A DNA stretch of 64,000 bases from Hyphomicrobiales bacterium (GCA_900469955.1 UBYX01000031.1:1-64000); one strand, 5' to 3'. Positions 36,467-50,164 are shown, numbered from the stretch's first letter. Made by a program: numbers and translations. Notes: generated from the letters alone by a model not told the origin.

Positions 36467-37354
36467 CTATTTCAGCGACGCGATCAGCGCCTTCATCGGC
36501 CCTTCGATTGCCGGGCGGATGTCGGCGCGCTGCAGGGCGAAGGCAAGGTTCGCCAGGATGAAGCCGTCCTTTGCGCCGCAATCGTATGTGTCGCCCTTGA
36601 AGGGATAGGCGGCGAACTCCTGGGATTTGGCGAGCGCCAGCATGCCGTCGGTGAGCTGGATTTCGTTGCCCGCGCCACGCTCCTGCGTTTCCAGGATCTT
36701 GAAGATTTCCGGCTGCAGGATGTAACGGCCGTTGATGTAGAGATTGGACGGCGCGGTCCCCTTGGCAGGTTTTTCGACCATCTGGGTGATCTTGAAGCCT
36801 TCGCCAACGGCGTCGCCGACGCCGACGATACCGTATTTATGCGCCTGTTCCGGATCGCATTCCTGAACGGCGAGCACATTGCCGCCGGTCTGGGCGTAAA
36901 GATCGACCATGCCCTTCAGGCAGCCCTTCTCGGCGGACATGATCATGTCGGGCAGCAGAACGGCGAACGGTTCGTTGCCGACGATATCGCGGGCGCACCA
37001 GACCGCGTGGCCGAGCCCGAGCGGCACTTGCTGGCGCGTGAAGCTCGCGGTGCCCGCTTTCGGCAGAAGTCCGGCGAGCAGCGTCAGTTCGGCATTCTTG
37101 TTGCGCTCGCGCAGCATCTGCTCCAGCTCATACTGGATGTCGAAATAGTCTTCGATCACCCCCTTGCCGCGACCGGTGACGAAGACGAAATGCTCGATAC
37201 CCGCTTCAGCCGCCTCGTCCACGACATACTGGATGACCGGCTTGTCGACGACGGTCAGCATTTCCTTCGGCACCGCCTTGGTCGCAGGCAGGAAGCGCGT
37301 ACCCAGACCTGCTACCGGAAAGACTGCCTTACGGATCTTCTGTTGTTGTGCCAC
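36467..37354 (-). CDS. galU: UTP-glucose-1-phosphate uridylyltransferase
   Basis: GalU makes UDP-glucose from UTP and glucose-1-phosphate for exopolysaccharide, glucan and LPS synthesis. The 295-residue protein begins KIRKAVFPVAGLGTRFLPAT then KAVPKEMLTVVDKPVIQYVV (nucleotide binding), and has GLGHAVWCARDIVGNEPFAV and NEIQLTDGMLALA. It is monocistronic with its own terminator. Confidence 0.97.
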   Translation of the reverse strand: MAQQQKIRKAVFPVAGLGTRFLPATKAVPKEMLTVVDKPVIQYVVDEAAEAGIEHFVFVTGRGKGVIEDYFDIQYELEQMLRERNKNAELTLLAGLLPKAGTASFTRQQVPLGLGHAVWCARDIVGNEPFAVLLPDMIMSAEKGCLKGMVDLYAQTGGNVLAVQECDPEQAHKYGIVGVGDAVGEGFKITQMVEKPAKGTAPSNLYINGRYILQPEIFKILETQERGAGNEIQLTDGMLALAKSQEFAAYPFKGDTYDCGAKDGFILANLAFALQRADIRPAIEGPMKALIASLK

Positions 37355-37555
37355 TCATGCCTCCTGGAGCACTTCATTGTGCGAATTCTGCGATTCACGG
37401 CCTCTAGCGCCGAATTACTACCGTTTCGCAAAGACTGCCGCGGACCGGATTTCTATGGTAAAGAATTTGTTGACCCTATTCTGTTATTACATCGTTAAGC
37501 CGCTTGCCACTCTCGCCGTCAGGCTTGGTTAAAAGAAGAATGGACTCGACTGCCG

Positions 37556-38773
37556 ATGAAGACGTTTCGCACCAACCTCTTGCGCAGGTTTGTTATCCCG
37601 TTGCTCGGACTTGCCGCCGCAGGCATGCCGATAGATGCCCGGGCTGATGTCGCTTTCAAGACCTGGATCGTAAAATTCTACGAGACGGCCGCCAAGAGCG
37701 GCATTAGCCGTTCCACCTACGAAAAGGCATTTGCCGGCATTACCGAGCCGGACCGGGACGTGCTCGAAAAGGCCGCCTACCAGCCCGAATTCAAATCGAG
37801 GATCTGGGACTATCTGGATTCGCGCGTAAACCCCTACACCGTGCGCATCGGCCGGGAGATGGCCGCGAAATACGGCTCCACCCTCAACGCCCTGGAGCGT
37901 CATTACGGCGTCGACAAGCACATCCTCCTCGCCATCTGGTCGATGGAGTCCAATTACGGCGCGGTCTTGGAAAAACCGGATCGCCTGCATCATGTGCCGC
38001 AAGCACTGGCAACTCTTGCCTGGGGCGATCCCAACCGCTCCAAATTTGCCCGCACCCAGCTCATCGCGGCGCTGAAGATCCTGCAGTCCGGCGACGTGAC
38101 GCCGAAGCAACTGACCGGGTCCTGGGCGGGCGCCATGGGTCATACCCAGTTCATTCCGACGAGCTACCTGCTCTATGCCGTCGATGCTGACGGCAACGGC
38201 AAGCGCGACATCTGGCATTCGGTGCCCGATGCGCTGGCCACCTCCGCCAATCTCTTGGCCAAGAACGGCTGGCAGAGCGGCAAGACCTGGGGTTACGAAG
38301 CGGTGCTTCCCGCCAATGGCGCTCGCCTGGAAGGCCAGACCAAGCCGCTCGCCGAATGGGCAAAGCTCGGCTTCGCCCGCCCCAACGGCAAGAATTTTCC
38401 GCGCGGCACCGATCGGGCGACGCTGAAGCTGATGGCAGGCGCCAATGGTCCCGCCTTCCTGATGCTGAAGAATTTCTTCGTGGTGAAGCGCTACAACGCG
38501 GCCGACAGCTACGCGCTCGGGGTCGGATTGCTTGCCGACGAACTGGCCGGTCATGGCGGCGTGCAGCAAAGCTGGCCGCGGCCGAGCGGCACGCTCGACA
38601 TCAAGCAGAAATTCGAGCTCCAGTCCCGCATGAAGGAACTCGGCTATTACGAAGGCGAAGTCGACGGCAATTTCGGCTCCGGTTCGAAAGCCGCCATTTC
38701 CGTCATTCAGAAACGTCTCGGCATGCAGCCTAGCGGCGAACCGTCACGACAGCTTCTCGAAGCTTTGCGTTGA
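37556..38773 (+). CDS. Lytic murein transglycosylase (MltB/SLT_2 family) with peptidoglycan-binding domain
   Basis: The 405-residue protein has a signal peptide, an SLT_2 domain at about residues 35-325 with the catalytic glutamate in LAIWSMESNYGAVLEKPDRL, GDVTPKQLTGSWAGAMGHTQ and SYLLYAVDADGNGKRDIWHS, and a C-terminal PG_binding_1 repeat (MKELGYYEGEVDGNFGSGSK). It cleaves glycan strands to form 1,6-anhydro ends in the periplasm. The DUF459 gene follows after 12 bases. Confidence 0.94.
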   Translation: MKTFRTNLLRRFVIPLLGLAAAGMPIDARADVAFKTWIVKFYETAAKSGISRSTYEKAFAGITEPDRDVLEKAAYQPEFKSRIWDYLDSRVNPYTVRIGREMAAKYGSTLNALERHYGVDKHILLAIWSMESNYGAVLEKPDRLHHVPQALATLAWGDPNRSKFARTQLIAALKILQSGDVTPKQLTGSWAGAMGHTQFIPTSYLLYAVDADGNGKRDIWHSVPDALATSANLLAKNGWQSGKTWGYEAVLPANGARLEGQTKPLAEWAKLGFARPNGKNFPRGTDRATLKLMAGANGPAFLMLKNFFVVKRYNAADSYALGVGLLADELAGHGGVQQSWPRPSGTLDIKQKFELQSRMKELGYYEGEVDGNFGSGSKAAISVIQKRLGMQPSGEPSRQLLEALR

Positions 38774-38785
38774 CAGGACGGCATT

Positions 38786-40069
38786 TTGCTCCACATCGTT
38801 CGGATGGAAATGCCAGAGCGTATGAGGCGCGGTGGAGGCATGAAGGCTTTGCAGAAATCACGGAGAAACAGGGCATGGATTCGCGCCTTCCTGTTTCTGC
38901 TGGCAGCGGTGATCGCGCTGCCGGTCCAGCTTCGGCCGGCTGCGGCGCAGGAGCCGGCCCCGCGCCGAAACATCTTCGACATGCTGTTCGGCGGTCCCCG
39001 CTACGAGCGTTATGAGCGTTACGAACCCTACCAGCCTCGCCCGCGCCGGCGTTATCAGCGGGATGGGTCGGTCATCGAGACGCGGCCGCGGCCGCGCAAT
39101 CGAGCCGGCACCGGCCGCGCCGCCGCGCCGCGCCCACAGCAGCAACAGCCGGTCGCGCCACCTGCGCCGGAGCCGGTGGCCAAGCTCGAAACCGCAAAAC
39201 AGGTCCTCGTGATCGGCGATTTCATGGCCGGCGGAGTTGGCAGCGAACTCGAAAGCACCTTTGCGGCGTCTCCCGGCGTTGTCGTCAGCGAGCGCAGCGA
39301 CGGCTCCTCAGGCCTCGTCCGTCAGGACCATTTCGACTGGCCGGGGCAGCTTCCCGCCATGCTGGACGAGCTGAAGCCGACGGTCGTGGTGGTCATGCTC
39401 GGCGCCAATGACCGCCAGCAGATGTCGATCGGCAACGTGAAGGAGAAGTTCCGCACCGATGCCTGGTTCAAGGAGTACGAGGCGCGCGTCGCAGAACTTG
39501 CCGGCCTTGTCGCCGCCCGCAAGGTCCCCCTGCTGTGGGTAGGATTGCCTTCCTTCCAGTCTCCGTCAATGACATCGGATGCGGTAACGCTGAACGCCAT
39601 CTACCGCAATCAGACGGAGAAGGTCGGCGGAGAATTTGTCGATGTTTGGGATGGCTTCGTTGACGAGGACGGGAAATTCGTGATCACCGGCTCGGACGTC
39701 AAAGGTCAGCAGGTGCGGTTGCGCGGCTCCGACGGCATCACTTTCACCAAGGCCGGCAAGCAGAAGCTTGCCTTCTATGTCGAAAAATTCGTCCGCCGGT
39801 ATCTGGGTGAAATGGCGAGTCCCGATCTCGTCAAGCTCGACGGCACCAACCTGCCTCCGCTTACCACGCTCCCGGCGGCACCCGGCCAGGCCGTGCCGGT
39901 GCATCCGATCAGCCTGTCAGACCCTGAGCTCGATGGCGGCAAGGACCTGCTCGGTGCCGGTCCCCTGCCGACGGTCATGGTGGAAACGCCGCGCGACAAG
40001 CTCGTCAAGCGGGGAGAGATCGCCCCCGCTCCGGCCGGCAGGATAGACGACTACCGGATCACCAAATAG
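38786..40069 (+). CDS. DUF459 (SGNH-like) secreted protein
   Basis: The 427-residue protein has a signal/anchor helix (about residues 38-50), a Pro/Arg-rich linker, then a DUF459 SGNH-like domain: QVLVIGDFMAGGVGSELEST, VVVVMLGANDRQQMS, and SDGITFTKAGKQKLAFYVEK. The classical nucleophile Ser (GDS) is Phe here, and the last block has Thr where SGNH enzymes have His, so it may lack catalysis. TTG 38786 has AGGACGG upstream; several internal ATGs exist. It is co-oriented with the transglycosylase. Confidence 0.85.
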   Translation: MLHIVRMEMPERMRRGGGMKALQKSRRNRAWIRAFLFLLAAVIALPVQLRPAAAQEPAPRRNIFDMLFGGPRYERYERYEPYQPRPRRRYQRDGSVIETRPRPRNRAGTGRAAAPRPQQQQPVAPPAPEPVAKLETAKQVLVIGDFMAGGVGSELESTFAASPGVVVSERSDGSSGLVRQDHFDWPGQLPAMLDELKPTVVVVMLGANDRQQMSIGNVKEKFRTDAWFKEYEARVAELAGLVAARKVPLLWVGLPSFQSPSMTSDAVTLNAIYRNQTEKVGGEFVDVWDGFVDEDGKFVITGSDVKGQQVRLRGSDGITFTKAGKQKLAFYVEKFVRRYLGEMASPDLVKLDGTNLPPLTTLPAAPGQAVPVHPISLSDPELDGGKDLLGAGPLPTVMVETPRDKLVKRGEIAPAPAGRIDDYRITK

Positions 40070-40092
40070 TTCAAGCGGCCTTTCTCGTTGCC

Positions 40093-40551
40093 TCAAACCG
40101 TGCTGCGCGCCCGGGTGGCACCTTTGACGTGATCGATGCGCCCGATGAATCTATCGGCTCGCGGGACGGCGTCATGCAGATACTGATCCGGCCCGAGCAT
40201 CTTGCGTCTGTTCAGCTTGCACGTGTCGAGCAGATCGAAATCGACGATCTCGATGTCGCAACGCCAGCCAGGGGTTCGTTCGCACCAGCCCTTGCTGTGG
40301 TGAGCGATTAGTTTCGCACGGCTGGAATAGCCGTGGTAGTCGAAGACGATCTTGCCGTCGGTAACCCAGGCATGCCCGCCGGCAAAGCCTTCGGCCGGAA
40401 TGATGCGTTCGGCATAAAATCCGCCGAACGGGAGATTGCGCAGATAGACGCCGGCCAGGATGTGACAGGCGCCATAGCCGAAGAAGATGCGGTCGGGCGA
40501 AGCCCACCGCTTCTGAGGATTCTTCTTGATGCCGGGCTTCAGGATATACAT
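40093..40551 (-). CDS. Conserved hypothetical protein with possible Cys-His-Asp triad
   Basis: The 152-residue protein has no named domain I can be sure of. GYGACHILAGVYLRN (Cys29), GFAGGHAWVTDGK (His60) and IVFDYHGYSS (Asp71) are spaced like a papain/transglutaminase-like Cys-His-Asp triad. No signal peptide is present. It is convergent with the DUF459 gene and lies beside gltD, from which a terminator separates it. Confidence 0.6.
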   Translation of the reverse strand: MYILKPGIKKNPQKRWASPDRIFFGYGACHILAGVYLRNLPFGGFYAERIIPAEGFAGGHAWVTDGKIVFDYHGYSSRAKLIAHHSKGWCERTPGWRCDIEIVDFDLLDTCKLNRRKMLGPDQYLHDAVPRADRFIGRIDHVKGATRARSTV

Positions 40552-40594
40552 GCCGCCAGTAGAACTGATTCCGGATCGCGCCCAACGGCGGCAT

Positions 40595-40629
40595 TAAAGA
40601 AAAGCCTCCTCCCCGTGAGGGAGAAGGCT
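40595..40629 (-). terminator. Intrinsic terminator after gltD
   Basis: AGCCTTCTCCC pairs with GGGAGGAGGCT (one internal mismatch) on the minus strand, followed by TTTTCTTT. Confidence 0.75.
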
Positions 40630-40652
40630 CACGACTATTGCTCTCGATACCC

Positions 40653-42107
40653 TTACCGGGGCAGGACCGAGCTTCCCATAAGCGCCTCGTCTATCGCGCG
40701 GGCGGCCTGACGGCCTTCGCGGATCGCCCAGACCACCAGCGACTGGCCCCGGCGGACGTCGCCTGCCGTCCAGAACTTGTCGACCGAAGTCTTGTAGTCG
40801 CGTTCGTTGGCGACGACGTTGGTCGAGCCGCGGCGGTCGACATTGAGGGTCAGCTTGCCGTCGAGTTCTGCGAGAACGCCGTCGGTCAGCGGGCCGGAGA
40901 AGCCGATCGCGATGAAGGCGAGGTCGGCCTTGATGATGAAATCCGTGCCGGCAATCGGCTGACGGCGGTCGTCCACCTCGCAGCAGCGCACGCCGGTGAG
41001 CTGGCCGTCCTCGCCGACGAATTCGAGCGTCGCGACCTGGAATTCGCGGACCGCGCCTTCGGCCTGGGAGGACGAGGTGCGCATCTTGGTCGCCCAGAAC
41101 GGCCAGACAGCAAGCTTGTCTTCCTTTTCCGGCGGCTGCGGGCGGATGTCGAGCTGGGTCACCTTGACGGCGCCCTGGCGGAAGGCCGTACCGACACAGT
41201 CCGACGCGGTATCGCCACCGCCCACGACGACCACATGCTTGGCGCCAGCCAGGATCGGATCGGACGACCAGGCGACGCTGTCGATGTTTTCGCGGCCGAT
41301 GCGGCGGTTCTGCTGCACGAGATAGGGCATGGCATCGTAGACGCCGTGCAGATCTGCCCCGGGAATGCCGGCCGGACGCGGGGTTTCCGAGCCGCCGCAA
41401 TAGAGCACGGCATCATGCTCGGCGATAAGCTGCTCGACGGGCATGTCGACGCCGACATTGACGCCGGTATGGAAGGTGACGCCTTCGCCCTTCATCTGCT
41501 CGACGCGGCGGTCGATGAAGTTCTTCTCCATCTTGAAGTCCGGGATGCCGTAGCGCAGCAGGCCGCCCGCCTTCGATTCGCGCTCGTAGACATGCACTTC
41601 GTGACCGGCGCGGCCGAGCTGCTGGGCCGCCGCCATGCCGGCGGGGCCGGAGCCGATGATCGCTACCTTCTTGCCGGTATGGACCGTCGCCGGCTGCGGA
41701 GCGATGAAGCCGAGTTCATAAGCCTTGTCGGCGATCGCCTGTTCGACGGTCTTGATCGCGACCGGCGCATCCTCGAGGTTCAGCGTGCAGGCTTCCTCGC
41801 AGGGAGCCGGGCAGACGCGGCCGGTGAATTCCGGGAAGTTGTTGGTGGAATGGAGGTTGCGGATGGCCTCCTCCCACTTGTTGTTGTAGACGAGGTCGTT
41901 CCAGTCCGGGATCTGGTTATGGACCGGGCAGCCGGTCGGACCGTGACAATAAGGGATGCCACAGTCCATGCAGCGCGCCGCCTGCTTGGTGACTTCCGCA
42001 TCCGACATCGGGATGGTGAATTCGCGGAAATGGCGGATGCGGTCCGACGCCGGCTGATACTTCGCCACCTGCCGGTCGATTTCCAGGAAACCCGTTACCT
42101 TGCCCAT
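40653..42107 (-). CDS. gltD: Glutamate synthase (NADPH) small subunit
   Basis: The beta subunit feeds electrons from NADPH to the alpha subunit, GltB. The 484-residue protein has an N-terminal ferredoxin-like cysteine region (CMDCGIPYCHGPTGCPVHNQ, CPAPCEEACTLN) and FAD/NADPH Rossmann motifs GSGPAGMAAAQQL and VVGGGDTASDCVGTA. It normally sits immediately beside gltB, but here a vapBC pair lies between them. The terminator downstream marks the end of the unit. Confidence 0.96.
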   Translation of the reverse strand: MGKVTGFLEIDRQVAKYQPASDRIRHFREFTIPMSDAEVTKQAARCMDCGIPYCHGPTGCPVHNQIPDWNDLVYNNKWEEAIRNLHSTNNFPEFTGRVCPAPCEEACTLNLEDAPVAIKTVEQAIADKAYELGFIAPQPATVHTGKKVAIIGSGPAGMAAAQQLGRAGHEVHVYERESKAGGLLRYGIPDFKMEKNFIDRRVEQMKGEGVTFHTGVNVGVDMPVEQLIAEHDAVLYCGGSETPRPAGIPGADLHGVYDAMPYLVQQNRRIGRENIDSVAWSSDPILAGAKHVVVVGGGDTASDCVGTAFRQGAVKVTQLDIRPQPPEKEDKLAVWPFWATKMRTSSSQAEGAVREFQVATLEFVGEDGQLTGVRCCEVDDRRQPIAGTDFIIKADLAFIAIGFSGPLTDGVLAELDGKLTLNVDRRGSTNVVANERDYKTSVDKFWTAGDVRRGQSLVVWAIREGRQAARAIDEALMGSSVLPR

Positions 42108-42128
42108 GTCTAAACCCCTACTCCGCCG

Positions 42129-42524
42129 CTACCGCAGCCAGTTCTCAATCTTCAATCCCGGTACCCGGGAAAACTCTCTTTCGTTGTCCGTCACCAGCAC
42201 CGCGTCGAGAGCGAGTGCGTGCGCGGCGATCCAGAGGTCGTTTGGACCGATATTCTTGCCCTGTCTCAGTGCCAGCCGGATGTCGGCATAGCGTTGGTCT
42301 GCCGGCAGATTGAGCGGAGCCACATAAAACCTCCGCGTAACTGCGGCCACCTTACGCGACAGCTCCTCAGACCCGTTCTTCTTGACGCCGTACCACACCT
42401 CACCATGGGTGATGATGCTGATGAAGACGTTCTCTTCTCCCACTTCAGCCAGTCGCTCGAACACCTTGCCGCGAGGATCCCGGACGATAGCCGAAACGAC
42501 GTTGGTATCGAGCATGAAACGCAT
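42129..42524 (-). CDS. vapC: VapC-type PIN-domain toxin
   Basis: The 131-residue protein is a PIN nuclease: Asp6 in MLDTNVVSAIV, Glu in HGEVWYGVK, NDLWIAAHAL and TDNEREFSRVPGLKIENW supply the four acidic metal ligands. VapC toxins cleave RNA (often initiator tRNA) unless bound by VapB. The start overlaps the vapB stop by one base (TGATG). Sequence between this gene and gltD is only 21 bases. Confidence 0.93.
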   Translation of the reverse strand: MRFMLDTNVVSAIVRDPRGKVFERLAEVGEENVFISIITHGEVWYGVKKNGSEELSRKVAAVTRRFYVAPLNLPADQRYADIRLALRQGKNIGPNDLWIAAHALALDAVLVTDNEREFSRVPGLKIENWLR

Positions 42525-42796
42525 CAGAGGTCGATTTCATTAAGCGGCGCCAGATCGTCGTCGCTAGAGACAAAATCTTCCCCAGTCCAAGCTTCCGCCT
42601 GCCTGAGATATTCGATCAACCCGGCAGTTACCGCCGTTCGAACGAGGATCGATCCATCTGGCTGCTTCACCATCACGACTTTGTCGCCATCCAGATCGAA
42701 TTCTTTCGGTATGCGTACTGCACGGCTGCGACCATTTTTGAAAATGCTGACGGTAACGCCACCATCCTCACTGGGCTCCCTTATATGCTCGTTCAT
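42524..42796 (-). CDS. vapB: VapB-type antitoxin (SpoVT/AbrB-like)
   Basis: The roughly 90-residue protein has the swapped-hairpin DNA-binding core VTVSIFKNGRSRAVRIPKEF and a C-terminal toxin-binding tail rich in acidic residues. VapB sequesters VapC and represses the operon. ATG 42796 has GGAG six bases upstream; ATGs at 42808 and 42817 and a GTG at 42835 are alternatives. Confidence 0.88.
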   Translation of the reverse strand: MNEHIREPSEDGGVTVSIFKNGRSRAVRIPKEFDLDGDKVVMVKQPDGSILVRTAVTAGLIEYLRQAEAWTGEDFVSSDDDLAPLNEIDL

Positions 42797-42855
42797 CTCT
42801 TGCTCCATCGTTGTCATATGCCACCAGCATATCACAACAATGATGTCTATTGAAG

Positions 42856-47589
<4,734 letters not shown>

Positions 47590-48063
47590 CGTCATTCCTC
47601 CTGTTGGCCGCATCTTGAGCGGGCAAAGTGGCTCTCTATTGTCTCTTCTGGATGACAGGACTTCCCGCCATCCCTTACTCACGTGATGGCGCCGCTCCAG
47701 CGTCCGCTGCAGCCTTAGCAAGCGCAGCATAACCCGGATCGGCGTCCTCGTCAGCGGGAAAGAGAGGCTTGAGGCCCATCCGGCTCCGCAAATTAGGTCA
47801 GTCATTCTGTCCTAATTTTCATTTTCTATGCCACAGATATGAATTCTTAACAAGAGCCGGCCCACAAAAATCCGTGGCCCAAACGACACGAGCTTGCCGA
47901 TGAACTGAGTTTGGAGAAATTTAATTACGCAAGCCGGAGAAAACGATTCAGTTCATTGCCCTCCACATAGGTCCGCCGTGCGACCTCGCCTTTGACCGTT
48001 GATTACCGGACCAAAACGCTTAAGCTCCGGCTCGCTTTTCAAAGACCATCCAAGGTGCCTTCC
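47590..48063. other. Intergenic region between divergent gltB and ltaE
   Basis: About 470 bases with no supported gene. It holds the gltB ribosome-binding site (GGAGG) and an AT-rich part from about 47790 to 47960 with a near-perfect palindrome at 47791-47819; promoters of both genes are expected here. Confidence 0.6.
47791..47819. promoter_or_regulatory. Operator-like palindrome upstream of gltB
   Basis: AAATTAGGTCAG (47791-47802) and CTGTCCTAATTT (47808-47819) are inverted copies with 11 of 12 pairs, around TCATT. It is about 200 bases before the gltB start and 245 before ltaE. It could bind a transcription factor, for example one responding to nitrogen or amino acids, which is inference. 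Confidence 0.5.
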
Positions 48064-49116
48064 ATGTTTTTTGCTTCCGACAACTGGGCCGGTGCCCATC
48101 CGGCCATCAATGAACGCCTGGCGAAGGAATCGACCCGGTTTGCCGCCGCTTACGGCACCAGCGAACTCGACCAGGCGATCGAGCAGCGGTTCAACGAAGT
48201 CTTCGAACGCGAAGTGGCCGTTTTCTTCGTCGCCACCGGCACCGCCGCCAATTCCCTGTCGCTCGCGAGCGTTGCGAAGACCGGCGGGGTCGTCTTCTGC
48301 CATTCCGAGGCGCATGTCATCGAGGACGAATGCGGCGCGCCCGATTTCTTCAGCGGCATGCGCATGGTCCCGGTCGAGGGGCCGAACGGCAAGATGCTGA
48401 CCGCCAATCTCGTCGAGCGCATCGCCCGTTATCCGCAGGATGCCGTCCACCATGGCCGCGCCGCCGCGGTGACGATGACCCAGGCTACCGAAGCCGGCAC
48501 CATCTACACGCTGGATGAGATCGAAGAGATCGCGAAGATCGCCAAGGCGAACGGCCTGCCGCTTCACATGGACGGCGCGCGCTTTGCCAATGCGCTGATG
48601 GCGCTCGGCACAACGCCGGCCGAAATGACCTGGAAACGCGGCGTCGATGTGCTGTCCTTCGGAGGCACCAAGAACGGCTGCTGGTGTGCCGAAGCGATCG
48701 TCTTCTTCGATCCCGGCCTTGCCAAGGACTTCGCCTTCCTGCGCAAACGCACCGCCCAATTGTTCTCGAAATCACGCTTCATCGCCGCCCAGTTCGAAGC
48801 CTATCTCAAGGACGACCTCTGGCTCGGCCTCGCCGGTCACGCGAATACCATGGCGGACCGGTTGCGGGCAGGCTTCGGTTCGCTCAACAGCGCCCGTTTG
48901 GCTTGGCCCACACACGCCAACGAAGTCTTCGCCATCCTTCCGAAGGCTTCGGCCAAGGCGGCGGAGGAAAAGGGCGCCAAATTCTACGACTGGCTGGAGC
49001 CGCGCGACATGCCGGAAACGGTCGGAACGGATGAAATGCTGATCCGCATGGTCACCAGTTTCGCCACGACCGAAGAGGACGTCGATCAGTTCCTGTCGAT
49101 TTGCAAAGCGGGCTGA
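48064..49116 (+). CDS. ltaE: Low-specificity L-threonine aldolase
   Basis: The 350-residue PLP enzyme cleaves L-threonine/allo-threonine to glycine and acetaldehyde. It has a substrate region FFVATGTAANSLSLASVAKT, HMDGARFANALM, and the PLP-lysine motif LSFGGTKNGCWCAEAIVFF. ATG 48064 is the first codon consistent with the family start FASDNWAGAHPAI. It is divergent from gltB. Confidence 0.93.
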   Translation: MFFASDNWAGAHPAINERLAKESTRFAAAYGTSELDQAIEQRFNEVFEREVAVFFVATGTAANSLSLASVAKTGGVVFCHSEAHVIEDECGAPDFFSGMRMVPVEGPNGKMLTANLVERIARYPQDAVHHGRAAAVTMTQATEAGTIYTLDEIEEIAKIAKANGLPLHMDGARFANALMALGTTPAEMTWKRGVDVLSFGGTKNGCWCAEAIVFFDPGLAKDFAFLRKRTAQLFSKSRFIAAQFEAYLKDDLWLGLAGHANTMADRLRAGFGSLNSARLAWPTHANEVFAILPKASAKAAEEKGAKFYDWLEPRDMPETVGTDEMLIRMVTSFATTEEDVDQFLSICKAG

Positions 49117-49190
49117 ACGGCGCCGCGTTTTGATCCGCCATCGGGGCAGCGCTATCGCAATGGGACGTGAGGCGGTGCGTCAGTCTAAAC

Positions 49191-49282
49191 TCTCCCCTTT
49201 GTGGGGAGGGTGGCCGGCAGGCCGGAGGGGTTTCCACCCGGAGTGAAGTCCATCCCAGCCCCTCCCTACAAGGGGGAAGGGA
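49191..49282. repeat. Long imperfect inverted repeat (REP/RIME-like intergenic element)
   Basis: TCTCCCCTTTGTGGGGAGGG at the left is inverted imperfectly as CCCTCCCTACAAGGGGGAAG at the right, with a small internal hairpin CTCCCC..GGGGAG and GGCCGGCAGGCCGG. Sequences like this are common dispersed palindromes between rhizobial genes. It separates the convergent ltaE and LysR genes. Confidence 0.7.
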
Positions 49283-49304
49283 CTCCAACGCCGCCATACC
49301 ACCG

Positions 49305-50162
49305 TCACGCTTGACGCTGCGGCGCGATCCGCGCCGCAATGAGGTCCGACAGCGCTTCCGTCAGCGCAGCATCCGCGCCGCGCCGCGACACGAGCACGAA
49401 CTCCACATCCTCCAGAACCGGCAGGCTATCGGCTGGCACTTCCTTGAGGCCCGCGGGCGCCATGCTGCGCGGCTGCACCAGCACGCCCATCCCTGCCCGC
49501 GCCGCCGCGGTTAGCCCGCTCAGGCTGCCGCAAGTGCAGACGATCCGCCACGCCATCTTCTCCCTGTCGAGAGTTTCCTGCGCCACCCTCCTCGTGATGG
49601 AAGGCGGCGGAAAGGCGATCAGCGGCAGCGCGTCTCCCCGCGACAGCACATGCTCTGGATCACGTGCCAGCCAGACCAGCGGCTCGCGATAGAGAAGCCG
49701 CCCTTGCGTCTCGCCGATATGCCGCTTGGCGAGAACGAGATCGAGGTCGCCGGCATCCTGCATCTGGTAGAGAACGGCCGAAAGCGCCACGGTCAGTTCA
49801 AGATCGACCAGCGGATAGAGGCGGATGAAATCCTCCAGAATGGAGGTAAGCCTGTTGGCGACCACATCTTCCGACACTCCGAGTCTCAGCCGTCCCCGCA
49901 ACCGGTTTTCGCCGAAAAGCGAGGCGACCTTGCCGTCGAGATCCAGCATGCCACGGGCATAACCGAGCAGCGCCTCGCCCTCCGCCGTCAGCTTGACCTG
50001 ATGTGTATCGCGAAAGACCAGCTGCCGCCCGAGCGACTTTTCGAGCCGCTGGATATGCTGCGTCACCGTCGATTGCCCGATCCCCAACCTGGCCGCCGCC
50101 TCCGTAAAGCTTCCCGTTTGCTGCAGCATGACGAAACTGTTCAGATGCGCGAGGTTCAGCAT
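49305..50162 (-). CDS. LysR-type transcriptional regulator
   Basis: The 285-residue protein has a winged helix-turn-helix (FTEAAARLGIGQSTVTQHIQ, then LGRQLVFRDTHQVKLTAEGE) and a two-lobed effector domain. It is divergent from the SBF-like transporter, which it probably regulates, and a LysR-box lies right before its start codon. Typical LysR proteins respond to a small-molecule co-inducer, unknown here. Confidence 0.92.
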   Translation of the reverse strand: MLNLAHLNSFVMLQQTGSFTEAAARLGIGQSTVTQHIQRLEKSLGRQLVFRDTHQVKLTAEGEALLGYARGMLDLDGKVASLFGENRLRGRLRLGVSEDVVANRLTSILEDFIRLYPLVDLELTVALSAVLYQMQDAGDLDLVLAKRHIGETQGRLLYREPLVWLARDPEHVLSRGDALPLIAFPPPSITRRVAQETLDREKMAWRIVCTCGSLSGLTAAARAGMGVLVQPRSMAPAGLKEVPADSLPVLEDVEFVLVSRRGADAALTEALSDLIAARIAPQRQA

Positions 50163-50164
50163 GA

